The position numbers were made by a program, and so were the translations under genes. Source: Diploptera punctata (Eukaryota; Arthropoda; Insecta; Blattodea; Blaberidae). From it: a stretch of 64,000 nucleotides of DNA. Below, one piece after another: positions 34,791 through 44,099 of the stretch (the stretch's first letter is position 1; every line of letters starts with the position of its first letter). The notes beneath the pieces are model-generated. The model did not search any database, had not been told where the DNA came from, and worked only from the letters and a program-made list of their open reading frames with translations. The DNA lies in the NCBI GenBank assembly GCA_030220185.1, contig JASPKZ010000422.1, positions 1,995,001 to 2,059,000 of the forward strand, in the 5' to 3' direction.

Positions 34791-34977
34791 AATTATATGA
34801 CTAATTCATAAATATTCAAACCTCAATTTTTCATTATTCCTAGTTAAATCATGCAGCTGATTTTTTTTTGTATTTGAAGGCAATTCTGATTATTTAAGTA
34901 AAATTGTATCACCTCACTCTTTGTTACTTCTCTTCTAAGTATTTTTTATTGAGAATTTAAACATTAATTTAGTAGGC

Positions 34978-35096
34978 AAATTATATTTGAAAAGAAACAT
35001 ATACGCCTAGACTGGGGTTTGAACCCAGGACCATTAACTCTCTATGTCAATGCTCTATCCAAGTGAGCTATGGGGCGTATATTTTTCTTTTCAAAT
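34978..35096 (-). mobile_element. S4 tRNA-like element, minus strand
   Basis: The minus strand has TAGCTCACTTGGATAGAGCA (A box) and GGTCCTGGGTTCAAACCCCA (B box) with tail TATGTTTCTTTTCAAATATA. The same tail sequence also occurs inverted at the other end, so the unit has terminal inverted repeats. Confidence 0.75.
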
Positions 35097-35136
35097 ATAA
35101 TTTGTCTACTAAATTAATGTTTAAATTCTCTGGTAG

Positions 35137-35235
35137 GCCTAGGTAACTCACTTGGATAGAGCATTGACATAGAGTCAAAGGTCCTGGGTTCAAACCCCAG
35201 ACTAGGCATATATTTTTCTTTTCAAATATAATTTG
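35137..35235 (+). mobile_element. S4 tRNA-like element, plus strand
   Basis: TAACTCACTTGGATAGAGCA, GGTCCTGGGTTCAAACCCCA and tail ATATTTTTCTTTTCAAATAT: an inverted near-duplicate of the neighbouring unit. Confidence 0.75.
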
Positions 35236-35309
35236 TCCATCATTAAGATGTTTAAAAACAAATAATATGAACATTAAAAATTAATGTTTAAATTCTCGAT
35301 AAAAAATAC

Positions 35310-35515
35310 TTTGAAAAGAAGTTGTCAGATGGCGTTGTTGAGAGCGACGGCTATCGGTCTTCGGATGAAAGGAGAATTAATTGTATAAGTAGAAAGAAAT
35401 TTGACATTCCTATTGGAAATTCGAATGGTGCAATGTTTACCACACTGACATACAGAGTCAGAAGTCCGGGGTTTGACTCCTGGTTAGGATGTAACTTTTC
35501 TTTCTAAAATAAAAC
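35310..35515 (+). mobile_element. S4-long SINE (internal tRNA-like part)
   Basis: The 5' part GTTGTCAGATGGCGTTGTTG and CGGCTATCGGTCTTCGGATG is shared with 45030-45110, 47750-47810 and 48540-48610. A tRNA-like segment with B box GGGGTTTGACTCCTGGTTAG and the tail TTTTCTTTCTAAAATAAAAC follow. The tRNA-like part lies internally, about 100 bp from the 5' end. Confidence 0.7.
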
Positions 35516-35935
35516 TATATAAAAGAATAGATTTTACCCATAGCATGCAGAGGGTTAATTATTAATAACTCATAGTGTTAATTCCTACCTTACTAGTTGT
35601 CTGTTCTGCAAAAAAAATTTCAAGCTACATTTTGATATAATCTCCTTAATAGTTTCCTTCGTAAAACTTATGGGAATATTGATTACTTGTAAATATTTTG
35701 TTCAGGGTCAATATACCAAGAGAGTCTAATATATTTTTCCATTTGTCAGTATTTGCCTGTCGTGAACTGGTTTCAGATATCCAATTTATCCACAAACTTT
35801 ATCTATATTCCTTTTCCTCATAATCTGTCAAAATAATTCAAGGAACATCTCATTTTGATATTGCCATCTTGTATATGATTGTTTCTCTACTGTGTGTACC
35901 ACTTAAGAAGCAGTTTTCAATAGTTTGATTAGTGA
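35516..35935. other. Unassigned sequence
   Basis: No gene or repeat recognised. Confidence 0.4.
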
Positions 35936-36640
35936 ACGTACCCATATGAACAAAGAAAATCATGAAAAGGAAAAAGAACACATAAACATGTTCATAAGAT
36001 GAAAAATTATTAATCACAGCACTCTTCTAAAAGGAAAAGAAGAAAATGTAAAATTCACATATCACAAGTTTCAAACAATTTTTAAAGATTTCAACATAAG
36101 GTTGGCACCCAAAAATGACTATAGCATCAGTAGATTGATTAGACGTAATAAAAATGAGAAAATAAAAGAAGAAAACAAATTAGGGATTTATCAGATTAAA
36201 TGTGAAGAATATGAGAAATTTTACATAGGAAAAAAACTAACAGAAATTTGAAAACTAGAGTGAAAGAACATCTCAGGAACGTCAAGAAAGGGGAAGTAAA
36301 AAAAAATCTGCAGTGGCTGCCCATGCATAGTCTGAAAACTATCTTATCGAGAAGAAGGCTAAATTATTAAAACAAATAGAAAAACCAAAAGAACTCACTG
36401 TTTGGGAAAAGTTCTACATTCAAAGGAGAAATTGATGAATTTTTTAATTCCTGGGGAGAATGACCTGGTTTTGAGGCTTTTCAGTCTGCCTGCCAATGGA
36501 AGGAGCGAAAGATGGCTCTTCAATACGACAGAAGAACGGTCGTAAAGATACTGAAGATGGAATAGAAACAAAGTTCCGAAATTAGTTTATATTAAAGTAA
36601 GAATAATATGAGGTGAGTGATTAAATTTTACCTAAACAGT
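35936..36640 (+). pseudogene. Diverged PLE fragment, single orientation
   Basis: Broken frames read KFTYHKFQTIFKDFNIRLAP, NDYSISRLIRRNKNEK, then LGIYQIKCEEYEKFYIGKK (GIY-YIG) and VKEHLRNVKKGEV, ending KELTVWEKFYIQRRN. The 3' region has CTGAAGA, a GGAA/TTCC stem and GAAA near 36551-36585 (hammerhead remnant) and AATATGAGGTGAGTGATTAA. It is older than its neighbours, with several shifts, and no target duplication was found. Confidence 0.75.
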
Positions 36641-37320
36641 CTGTTACTATTAGCAAAGTGAGTGTCTCCTGAAGCTTTTCTCTCAACAACTTCCACAATA
36701 AATGAGGAGAAGGTTTCAGAAGATCCTTTTAAATCCTGGATAATTCTCCTGCAGAAATATAAGTTATTCTAGATCAAAATTATTATTAAACCTGGAAAAA
36801 TGTTACGTTTGGAGAACAATGTACAGTGGCAGCTCATGAGGCCTAGCAGGCTGGGGCCAGATTAAAAATAAAATTATGTTTAACACCATGTGTCTCTATA
36901 GACACCTTTTATGATGCCTGAAAATAAGGTGTTCCTGGACTGGAGAAAAAAAATATAAGCGTTTGAACTTGAATCTCAACTTGAAATTTGAGTACTATAC
37001 TCAAGATAAATGATGCTAACTCACTGGCACCATAGGTTAGCACAGATCTAACATCTCTATCCTGAGCTAATGTTTTCTAATCATTCCCTGTATAATTTAC
37101 CTTCCTCAAATCATTGTTAATGCTATTCTCCCACCTCATTGTTGGTCTGAACTACTGGTCGTTTTCCTACAAAGAGTTTCCATGTCTTTCATTTGAAAAA
37201 GTGATGCAACAATTAAATGACTTGATTTCAGTTTTCTTTTTTTTTTAAGTTAGTAAATTATTGTTCATTTTACTTTTTTTTATGAAGTAACACTGGGATT
37301 TTATTTAATAATCATTAAAT
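36641..37320. other. Unassigned sequence
   Basis: No credible gene. Mixed-composition stretches near 36830-36930 and 37000-37160 may be undiagnosed repeats. Confidence 0.35.
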
Positions 37321-37329
37321 AAATCAGAT

Positions 37330-37470
37330 TTTACACCTAACTTCATATTTTTTATATCTTCCAGGACTAGTTTTGGAAAGATCTTCCCTTTATTATCAAT
37401 TGGCATTTTGATTACATCATATTTTGTATATTTAAAGTATACACAATATGAGGTGAGGTGTAAAATATGG
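37330..37470. mobile_element. Decayed PLE 3'-end inverted pair
   Basis: CAGATTTTACACCTAACTTC on the left and CAATATGAGGTGAGGTGTAA on the right are inverted PLE 3' landmarks about 110 bp apart. On the minus strand a hammerhead remnant is seen around 37360-37400 (GGAAAG stem, AAAAC, TAGTC). No clear duplication remains. Confidence 0.5.
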
Positions 37471-37519
37471 TTCATTTAACGGTTCTTTAAAAAAAAAAAT
37501 ATTCAATGCCTCCAGTTTG

Positions 37520-37740
37520 ACATTCCCTGGCATCAGCATTATTGTAACCGACATCTGAGGTTGGGGCACCTTGAAGACAGAGTTATGTGATGATGCACCA
37601 GGAAAGGCCTTAATCTAATGAGGCGAATATGATTATGATGACCAGATGATGTTTGGACCTGACATTGTCTTACAGCTGTGGAAAAACCCTCACACAGGAA
37701 ACTTGTCCCGACTGGTGACCCACTGCATGACAAGGCAGCA
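37520..37740 (-). mobile_element. SINE family S3, truncated, minus strand
   Basis: CATCTGAGGTTGGGGCACCT, GAAAGGCCTTAATCTAATGA, GGCGAATATGATTATGATG and GGAAACTTGTCCCGACTGG correspond to 49095-49375. The B-box half is damaged (GTGACCCACTGCATGACAAG). Confidence 0.75.
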
Positions 37741-38129
37741 TGGTGAACAGGTTATTAAATTGTTGCTTTTGTTTATTTTCACTTTTTAGATACAGCAACT
37801 TTATATGGAGTTCACATTGTATGGCTAGCCCTAAAGCATGCAAGAAGACTGTGGTAATGGGACAAGACACAGGGAAGAACTGCTAGTTTTCAGCCTGACC
37901 TTGTGTAAAAATTACCTTATACAAAAGGTTGTCTCTGGACCTGGTCTGACAGTTCTCTCATAAAACTTTGTCAGTATGTATATTTCTTTTCTTTTCTTTT
38001 TATTCAAAATGAATAGGAAAGATGGCATTAATATGAATTATACTGTATTATAATGCAATTTAAATTTTCAAAATTGGGGACTAAGACTGGCCCCCAATGG
38101 CATTTAATAATACTAGGGCAATTGATAAG
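37741..38129. other. Unassigned sequence
   Basis: No gene or repeat recognised. Confidence 0.4.
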
Positions 38130-38427
38130 TAATGGCAATACTCATACAATCTTCTTCTTCCTTCCAAGTATTAGGCCAAAGCCTGTTATGATCCTATAGA
38201 AAATTTTCCCTCCAGCGTTTCATAGGACGGCCCAGAGATCTTCGTCCTCTTGGTATATAATTATAAACAGCTTTGGGGGATCCGATTTGAACTCATTCTT
38301 TCAAGATGGTGTTTCCAATTTAGTTGGTACTGTTTAATATTTAACTTTCACAGGGAAAGAACACTATGAGGTTTAATTTAATAATTAAATTAATGTTTTT
38401 ATTACCTCACCTCATATCCTTTTTCTT

Positions 38428-38845
38428 CTATACTGCAGTTTTGGAGCTTATCTCCATCGTCAGTAGCCTCTGGTCGACCGGTGTTATGTCGTTTCTTGGC
38501 GGTTTCCTTCTTACTTCTGTCGATGGACTGATGAACCTCTGGATTAGGTCAAAATTTGCGGGAGTTTCAAAATTCATGAGTTTTTCTTTTTTGTTTTTTT
38601 TGATGTGGATTTTTTCCCAGACTGTGAGTTCCTTTAGTTTATCTGTTTGTTTGATTAGGCTAGCTTCTGTATCTATTAAATGTTTTTCAGACCAAGCATG
38701 GGCTGCTACTGCTGACTTGTCCACTTCCCCCTTTTTTACATTTCTAAGGTGTTCCTTTAATCTAGTTTTTAAATTTCTTTTTGTTTTTCCTATATAGATT
38801 TTGTCGCAATCTTGACATTTGATCTGATATATTCCTGATTTACAA
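38428..38845 (-). CDS. PLE-7 left-arm GIY-YIG domain (partial)
   Basis: The minus frame reads SGIYQIKCQDCDKIYIG, KTKRNLKTRLKEHLRNVKKG, EVDKSAVAAHAWSEKHLIDT and KELTVWEKIHIKKNK. This is the endonuclease of a PLE without its RT. The open frame extends to 38865 only because it runs into the opposite arm. It is 5'-truncated and cannot act alone as a retroelement. Confidence 0.8.
38429..38468 (-). ncRNA. Hammerhead motif in PLE-7 left arm, mutated
   Basis: On the minus strand CTGACGA, a GGAG/CTCC stem, then AAAAC where GAAAC is expected, TGCA, GTA. Loss of the core G predicts no cleavage, in contrast to the right arm. Confidence 0.6.
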
Positions 38846-38851
38846 AATCTA

Positions 38852-39218
38852 TATAGGAAAAACAAAAAGAAATTTAAAAACTAGATTAAAGGAACACCTT
38901 AGAAATGTAAAAAAGGGGGAAGTGGACAAGTCAGCAGTAGCAGCCCATGCTTGGTCTGAAAAACATTTAATAGATACAGAAGCTAGCCTAATCAAACAAA
39001 CAGATAAACTAAAGGAACTCACAGTCTGGGAAAAAATCCACATCAAAAAAAACAAAAAAGAAAAACTCATGAATTTTGAAACTCCCGCAAATTTTGACCT
39101 AATCCAGAGGTTCATCGGTCCACCGACAGAAGTAAGAAGGAAACCGCCAAGAAACGACATAATACCGGTCGACCAGAGGCTACTGACGATGGAGATAAGC
39201 TCCGAAACTGCAGTATAG
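38852..39218 (+). CDS. PLE-7 right-arm GIY-YIG domain (partial)
   Basis: The frame begins inside the domain (IYIGKTKRNLKTRLKEHL, then VDKSAVAAHAWSEKH) and runs uninterrupted to the same stop as the left arm. The first methionine frame starts at 38922. It lacks the GIY half. Confidence 0.75.
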
Positions 39219-39222
39219 AAGA
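39178..39222 (+). ncRNA. Hammerhead ribozyme motif, PLE-7 right arm
   Basis: CTGACGA (39183-39189), stem II GGAG-ATAAG-CTCC, GAAAC, TGCA loop, GTA, TAG. The three bases CTA before the core pair with TAG after the cleavage triplet (start of stem I). All invariant core bases are present. The motif lies at the stop of the PLE protein, upstream of the 3' end, as known for PLE hammerheads. Confidence 0.7.
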
Positions 39223-39506
39223 AAAAGGATATGAGGTGAGGTAATAAAAACATTAATTTAATTACTGTTTAATATATTCCAAAATTGGTGTAGTCTTCAA
39301 TTCTTTTAAGATATTGGTGTTCCTTTCCGATCGCATCTGGTGTAACCCACTGTTCTGCATATGAATCTCATTTCACAAGCCGTTATTCTGCTTTCATGTT
39401 GTCTTTTTAGTGTCCATGCTTCATTACCATAGGTCAACACAGGTCTAGCCAAAGCAACCAATCGAAGGGACTATTATTATGCTTTCAAGTCTTATACTCA
39501 TGCAAT

Positions 39507-39555
39507 AAAGTTGGGAATTTTTACATTATGAGGTTTTCTTAATAAGAATCAATTG
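39507..39555 (-). mobile_element. Tiny PLE 3' end with tail only
   Basis: The complement of 39507-39555 reads TTGATTCTTATTAAGAAAAC and CTCATAATGTAAAAATTCCC, matching the last part of the PLE-6 left arm. A 13-bp word TAATGGCAATACT occurs at 38130-38142 and again at 39556-39568. It looks like the duplication of an earlier PLE insertion that was later split by the LINE at 38151-39493. Confidence 0.6.
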
Positions 39556-39568
39556 TTAATGGCAATAC

Positions 39569-40299
39569 TATTGTTAATTAGCGATCCTAGGATGAACATT
39601 GTAACCTTGTAGTATATCATTGCCCAGTCTTTGTTGTATCAATCTGTAATATCAAAAGTCTCGAAATAGCAATATTTTGCAAATACATTCACTGTTTCTC
39701 ACATTTAGTAAGTAATACCGCTCTAACAATATGTTCAGTAGAATTTATTTAGAAGGTGAAATTGTAAGTATTCAAACATCCACCAAATTTACCGGACATG
39801 ACTCTACGAGGCATTCAATTTCAGTCAAAAGTTGATATTCAGAAATGGTGCTGTAAATTGAGTGTCATATTCTAAGGATTTGACAACATATAGTTGACTT
39901 GACAAGAGACTATAAACTAATTATTATGAGCTAGTTATTTTAACTCATAATAATTAAAAGAAACCTCATAGTGTTGTTTCATACAAATATTAAATAAAAA
40001 ACTATAAATAAAATTCATAATGTCAAAAGTAATGTGATGTTATAGGAGTGTTTATATTACTTATTGAATGCCCTGGTATAATAATGGTGCCTGATAATTT
40101 TTTTTGTATTGAGAACTTTAGAGACTTCACTGTATTAACTTGTTTGTAGCGTTTTTTAGTTACCTTCCAATGTAGATTCTACCACAGATGATTGAGCACA
40201 AAGTTGCAAGAGAGAATCATATAAAAATTAATTATAGGCTCAATTGCTAAGAAAGGATGAATGGGTGTGTAAAGTGATGAAAAGTCATTCTCAAAATTG
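39569..40299. other. Mostly unassigned, with a PLE-tail scrap
   Basis: A short palindrome AATTATTATGAG/CTCATAATAATT at 39918-39955 is followed by AAACCTCATAGTGTTGTTTC, a PLE-type tail (39958-39985). The remainder shows no gene. Confidence 0.4.
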
Positions 40300-40375
40300 A
40301 TAGGAATTAACATTGTGAGGTGATTTATCAAGTTTAATCATAATTTACACCCGCTATACCTCACATTTTGCTCTC
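40300..40375 (-). mobile_element. PLE 3'-end fragment
   Basis: AACATTGTGAGGTGATTTAT and CGCTATACCTCACATTTTG match, in minus orientation, the tail and GAGGT landmarks of the PLE 3' end. No coding part and no duplication are visible. Confidence 0.5.
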
Positions 40376-40470
40376 TTACGTAAAACATGTTTCCATTACA
40401 ATTGGTTTTTGGTTGAAAATGTCCTCTGTAGCATGTTCCAGAAGAGAGTGTGGTATAAATTACCAAAAAT

Positions 40471-41263
40471 ATCATGAAGAATGAGACATTTTTTATATCT
40501 TACCTCATACTCTATGTTTTCTTAAACACAGGAACTGCAGTTTTCAAAAGGAAACATCCCTTCCATTTTCATGACATTATGACTCACTGTATATATATAT
40601 CTTCTTCTCCTTCTTCCTTCCAAGTATTAGGCCAAGGTCTGTTACGATCCTATAGAAAATTTTCCCTCCAGCGTGATCCATCCGGGAAATTCTCATATAA
40701 GATTTGAAAGCATAATAATAGTCCCTTCGATTGGTTGCTGGCCAAAGGAAGGCAAGACCAGTGATGGGGCTGCCATCTTACAGCCTCTGGTCAGGCTTCT
40801 CTGGAGAAGAAAAGAAAATTAAAGGAAAGAAGAAATGCAAGAAAGGAAAGACTCCCTAGCCTTCAGATGCCCTAATAGCATTGGGGTCGAAAAACAAGAG
40901 TTAACCAAGAAAAGTTAGATAGTAAAGTTAAAAGAGTCTGGTATAAGTAAGTGGAAGAAATACCAGATTGGTTAAAGATAAAAGTAAGGAGCAAAACCCA
41001 AGTAAGTGGAAGCAATGTTTTGCTCAGCTTGGGCACCTTGTGGTCACCATCCACATATCCCCTAGATGGGGACCCCTGAGGGTCTATATATATATATATA
41101 TGATATGAGTCATAATGTCTGCTAAAAATGGGAAGAATGTTTCCTTTTGAAAACTGCAGTTCCCGTGTTTAAGAAAACATAAACTATGAGGGGCAAGATA
41201 TAAAAAATGACTCATTCTTCATGAATAAGAACCTCATAATGTTATTTCCCATATTTAATTATG
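40471..41263. mobile_element. Penelope-like inverted pair with LINE in the centre (PLE-8)
   Basis: The left arm (40471-40600, minus) has TTATATCTTACCTCATACTC and AACTGCAGTTTTC. The right arm (41084-41263, plus) has GAAAACTGCAGTTCCCGTG and GGGGCAAGATATAAAAAATG. The flanks carry a 13-bp duplication with one mismatch (AATTACCAAAAAT 40458-40470; AATTACCAGAAAT 41264-41276). Only the right arm has the terminal tail (AACCTCATAATGTTATTTCC). The centre is occupied by a 480-bp LINE end. Confidence 0.8.
40602..41083 (-). mobile_element. LINE 3' end, minus strand
   Basis: The left edge CTTCTTCTCCTTCTTCCTTC is the complement of a GAAGAAG tail. GTATTAGGCCAAGGTCTGTT and GATCCTATAGAAAATTTTCC repeat the sequence at 38165-38215. 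It is flanked by TATATATATA on both sides, a likely target duplication in an AT run. The rest (40740-41083) is a 3' UTR-like stretch without a credible frame. Confidence 0.65.
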
Positions 41264-41550
41264 AATTACCAGAAATGCTTTATAACATGTGATGCAAAAA
41301 AAAAAATTTCTAAGTTCCAATTATACACCATACGTATGCTCCAACAAACAGAAACTGTTTACACTATGGTATCATGGGATGCAGCCAACATATACACAAT
41401 ATTTGATGAACCTAAAAGCTAACCTAACACAGTTTAAGCACTCTAACCTGTGAAAGAATGCAATGTCCAAAAATAAATAGGAAATTCTGAAGTATATGTG
41501 TACAATAATTAAATTAATGTTTTTATTACCTCACCTCATATCTTTTTTCT

Positions 41551-41592
41551 TCTATACTGCAGTTTCAGAGCTTATCTCCATCGTCAGTAGCC
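41551..41592 (-). ncRNA. Hammerhead motif, PLE-9 left arm
   Basis: The minus strand reads CTGACGA, GGAG-ATAAG-CTCT (last pair G-T), GAAAC, TGCA, GTA, TAG. The core is intact with one wobble in stem II. Confidence 0.65.
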
Positions 41593-42961
41593 TCTGGTCG
41601 ACCGGTGTTATGTCGTTTCTTGGCGGTTTCCTTCTTACTTCTGTCGGTGGACCGATGAACCTCTGGATTAGGTCAAAATTTGCGGGAGTTTCAAAATTCA
41701 TGAGTTTTTCTTTTTTGTTTTTTTGGATGTGGATTTTTTCCCAGACTGTGAGTTCCTTTAGTTTATCTGTTTGTTTGATTAGGCTAGCTTCTGTATCTAT
41801 TAAATGTTTTTCAGACCAAGCATGGGCTGCTACTGCTGACTTGTCCACTTCCCCCTTTTTTACATTTCTAAGGTGTTCCTTCAATCTAGTTTTTAAATTT
41901 CTTTTTGTTTTTCCTATATAGATTTTGTCGCAATCTTGACATTTGATCTGATATATTCCTGATTTATATTCTTGTCCAATTTTTTCATTTTTGTTGGTTT
42001 TAATTATCTTGTTTAGGCTGTATTCATTCTTTGGGGCCAATCGAATGTTAAACTTATTGAAAATTTTCTGGAACTTGTGGTGTTTTACAGGATGGTAAGT
42101 GAATTTTTTGAATCTTATGTTCTCTTCTGTTTGTTTTTTAAGTGTGCTTTCATTAATTAGTTTTTGCCTTTTGAACTTATTTATTTTCTTGTGTACCATG
42201 TTCTCTTCATAACCATTTTCTATTGCTACTTTAATTATGTATTCTTTTTCTTTTTCATATTTTTCACGGTTCAGGGGTACATTCACCAATCTGTGTGTTA
42301 GGCTATTGAATACAGCTTCTTTGTGAGCGAAATGGTTGAATCCTGATGCCTTAATGTAGTTATCTTTATGTGTGTTCTTTCTGTATATTCCAAATTCTAT
42401 TTTGTTTTTTTCGTTTCTAGTTAGGGTTAGATCCAAAAATGAAATTTGTCTTTCAGTTTCCATTGTGAATTTTACAGTTTTGCTCTGAAGGTTCAGGAGT
42501 TTTAAGGCATCTTCTATTTGTTTATGGTTTATAATGGCTATTATATCGTCAACATATCTGCGCCAAAATTTGAAAGTTAATGGGTGTCCCCTTGTGATTT
42601 TCTGTTCGAAACTACCCATGAATAAATTGGCCAGAAAGGGAGATAGTGGGTTTCCCATGGAAAGTCCAAAATTTTGTTTGTAGTATTTCCCATTGTATGT
42701 AAAGAACATTTGTTCGATGCCCAATTTTGTCAAAATGATGTATTCTTCTATCTTTTTCTTTTCCAAATTATTGTTCGTTAACCAGTTTTCTCTTGGGACA
42801 CTGGGAAACAGTGTAGTTTCATTGTTTCCCAGTGTCCAAAGAGAAACCACCATTGATATTCTGGAAAAATGGTTAACGAACAATAATTTGGAAAAGAAAA
42901 AGATAGAAGAATACATCATTTTGACAAAATTGTGCATCGAACAAATGTTCTTTACATACAA
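41552..42961 (-). CDS. Penelope-like RT + GIY-YIG endonuclease (5'-truncated, open)
   Basis: This is a reverse transcriptase with a C-terminal GIY-YIG nuclease, the domain order that defines endonuclease-bearing PLEs. In the 469-codon frame, residues 1 to about 48 are antisense to the other arm and are not PLE protein; genuine sequence starts near the palindrome centre (42816). Visible motifs: GLSMGNPLSPFLANLF (99-114), RRYVDDIIAI with the catalytic DD (134-143), SFLDLTLTRNE (174-184), the cysteine pair KCQDC with GIY (335-337) and YIG (348-350), KEHLRNVKKGEVDKSAVAAH (361-380) and LTVWEKIHI (404-412). The end is intact. The N-terminal half of a full PLE protein, with the first RT blocks, is missing, so it cannot be active alone. 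No stops or shifts occur from about 42810 to 41552. Confidence 0.9.
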   Translation of the reverse strand: MYVKNICSMHNFVKMMYSSIFFFSKLLFVNHFSRISMVVSLWTLGNNETTLFPSVPRENWLTNNNLEKKKIEEYIILTKLGIEQMFFTYNGKYYKQNFGLSMGNPLSPFLANLFMGSFEQKITRGHPLTFKFWRRYVDDIIAIINHKQIEDALKLLNLQSKTVKFTMETERQISFLDLTLTRNEKNKIEFGIYRKNTHKDNYIKASGFNHFAHKEAVFNSLTHRLVNVPLNREKYEKEKEYIIKVAIENGYEENMVHKKINKFKRQKLINESTLKKQTEENIRFKKFTYHPVKHHKFQKIFNKFNIRLAPKNEYSLNKIIKTNKNEKIGQEYKSGIYQIKCQDCDKIYIGKTKRNLKTRLKEHLRNVKKGEVDKSAVAAHAWSEKHLIDTEASLIKQTDKLKELTVWEKIHIQKNKKEKLMNFETPANFDLIQRFIGPPTEVRRKPPRNDITPVDQRLLTMEISSETAV

Positions 42962-44099
42962 TGGGAAATACTACAAACAAAATTTTGGACTTTCCATGGG
43001 AAACCCACTATCTCCCTTTCTGGCCAATTTATTCATGGGTAGTTTCGAACAGAAAATCACAAGGGGACACCCATTAACTTTCAAATTTTGGCGCAGATAT
43101 GTTGACGATATAATAGCCATTATAAACCATAAACAAATAGAAGATGCCTTAAAACTCCTGAACCTTCAGAGCAAAACTGTAAAATTCACAATGGAAACTG
43201 AAAGACAAATTTCATTTTTGGATCTAACCCTAACTAGAAACGAAAAAAACAAAATAAATTTGGAATATACAGAAAGAACACACATAAAGATAACTACATT
43301 AAGGCATCAGGATTCAACCATTTCGCTCACAAAGAAGCTGTATTCAATAGCCTAACACACAGATTGGTGAATGTACCCCTGAACCGTGAAAAATATGAAA
43401 AAGAAAAAGAATACATAATTAAAGTAGCAATAGAAAATGGTTATGAAGAGAACATGGTACACAAGAAAATAAATAAGTTCAAAAGGCAAAAACTAATTAA
43501 TGAAAGCACACTTAAAAAAAAACAGAAGAGAACATAAGATTCAAAAAATTCACTTACCATCCTGTAAAACACCACAAGTTCCAGAAAATTTTCAATAAGT
43601 TTAACATTCGATTGGCCCCAAAGAATGAATACAGCCTAAACAAGATATTAAAACCAACAAAAATGAAAAAATTGGACAAGAATATAAATCAGGAATATAT
43701 CAGATCAAATGTCAAGATTGCGACAAAATCTATATAGGAAAAACAAAAAGAAATTTAAAAACTAGATTGAAGGAACACCTTAGAAATGTAAAAAAGGGGG
43801 AAGTGGACAAGTCAGCAGTAGCAGCCCATGCTTGGTCTGAAAAACATTTAATAGATACAGAAGCTAGCCTAATCAAACAAACAGATAAACTAAAGGAACT
43901 CACAGTCTGGGAAAAAATCCACATCCAAAAAAACAAAAAAGAAAAACTCATGAATTTTGAAACTCCCGCAAATTTTGACCTAATCCAGAGGTTCATCGGT
44001 CCACCGACAGAAGTAAGAAGGAAACCGCCAAGAAACGACATAACACCGGTCGACCAGAGGCTACTGACGATGGAGATAAGCTCCGAAACTGCAGTATAG
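42823..44099 (+). pseudogene. Penelope-like RT + GIY-YIG, right arm with shifts
   Basis: The same protein as the left arm, with eight extra codons near the start (TTIDILEK region) that the left arm lost. It is open to 43355, including GLSMGNPLSPFLANLF and RRYVDDIIAI. A one-base loss near 43255 shifts the frame. Further length changes in A-rich runs near 43515 and 43645 follow, before the GIY-YIG part reopens (43767-44099). The disabling changes are few and lie in homopolymer-like runs. Confidence 0.88.

Larger units (their letters stand above)
32010..34791 (+). mobile_element. Large Penelope-like inverted pair (PLE-6) with nested inserts
   Basis: The flanks carry an 11-bp duplication ATTATATGACT (31999-32009, 34792-34802). 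The left arm (to about 33305) is in minus orientation and the right arm (from about 33306) in plus. Both carry GIY-YIG and linker sequence, and the right arm also holds the RT core. A 439-bp hairpin element (32548-32986) interrupts the left arm, and an S2 SINE (34398-34790) lies at the right end. The left arm has the terminal tail (AACCTCATAATGTTAAAATT) while the right arm stops about 45 nt short of it. Confidence 0.8.
34928..35318. repeat. Fold-back cluster of two S4 tRNA-like units
   Basis: The first S4 unit (34975-35095, minus) is bracketed by long inverted repeats. The left one includes GAGAATTTAAACATTAATTT and AGTAGG, and the right one is its complement at 35090-35143. The second S4 unit (35135-35235, plus) follows. 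A further inverted match of about 45 bp joins 34928-34975 to 35274-35318. The whole block can fold into a compound hairpin with tRNA-like parts in the loops. Confidence 0.75.
38341..39262 (+). mobile_element. Penelope-like inverted pair (PLE-7)
   Basis: Flanked by an exact 13-bp duplication TACTGTTTAATAT (38328-38340, 39263-39275). The left arm is minus and the right arm plus. They are nearly identical, and the left copy is about 40 nt longer at the centre (38806-38845). The left arm includes the terminal tail (CACTATGAGGTTTAATTTAA, CACAGGGAAAGAA), which the right arm lacks. Both encode only the GIY-YIG part. High arm identity suggests a recent insertion. Confidence 0.92.
38151..39493 (-). 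mobile_element. LINE 3' fragment, minus strand, interrupted by PLE-7
   Basis: The left end CTTCTTCTTCCTTCCAAGTA is the complement of a GAAGAAG-tailed LINE 3' end (GATCATAACAGGC ... TTGGAAGGAAGAAG). LINE sequence continues to 38327 and resumes at 39276-39493, where the minus strand reads the LARPVLTYGNEAWTL-type region. A 13-bp duplication with one mismatch flanks it (ATACTCATACAAT 38138-38150; ATACTCATGCAAT 39494-39506). PLE-7 sits inside. Confidence 0.75.

Noticed and set aside
38366..38797. 143-codon plus-strand frame (and equivalents at 41496-41921 and 43730-44161 minus)
   Set aside because: Hydrophobic, leucine/serine/phenylalanine-rich translations of the antisense of the GIY-YIG domain. 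They recur wherever the PLE occurs.
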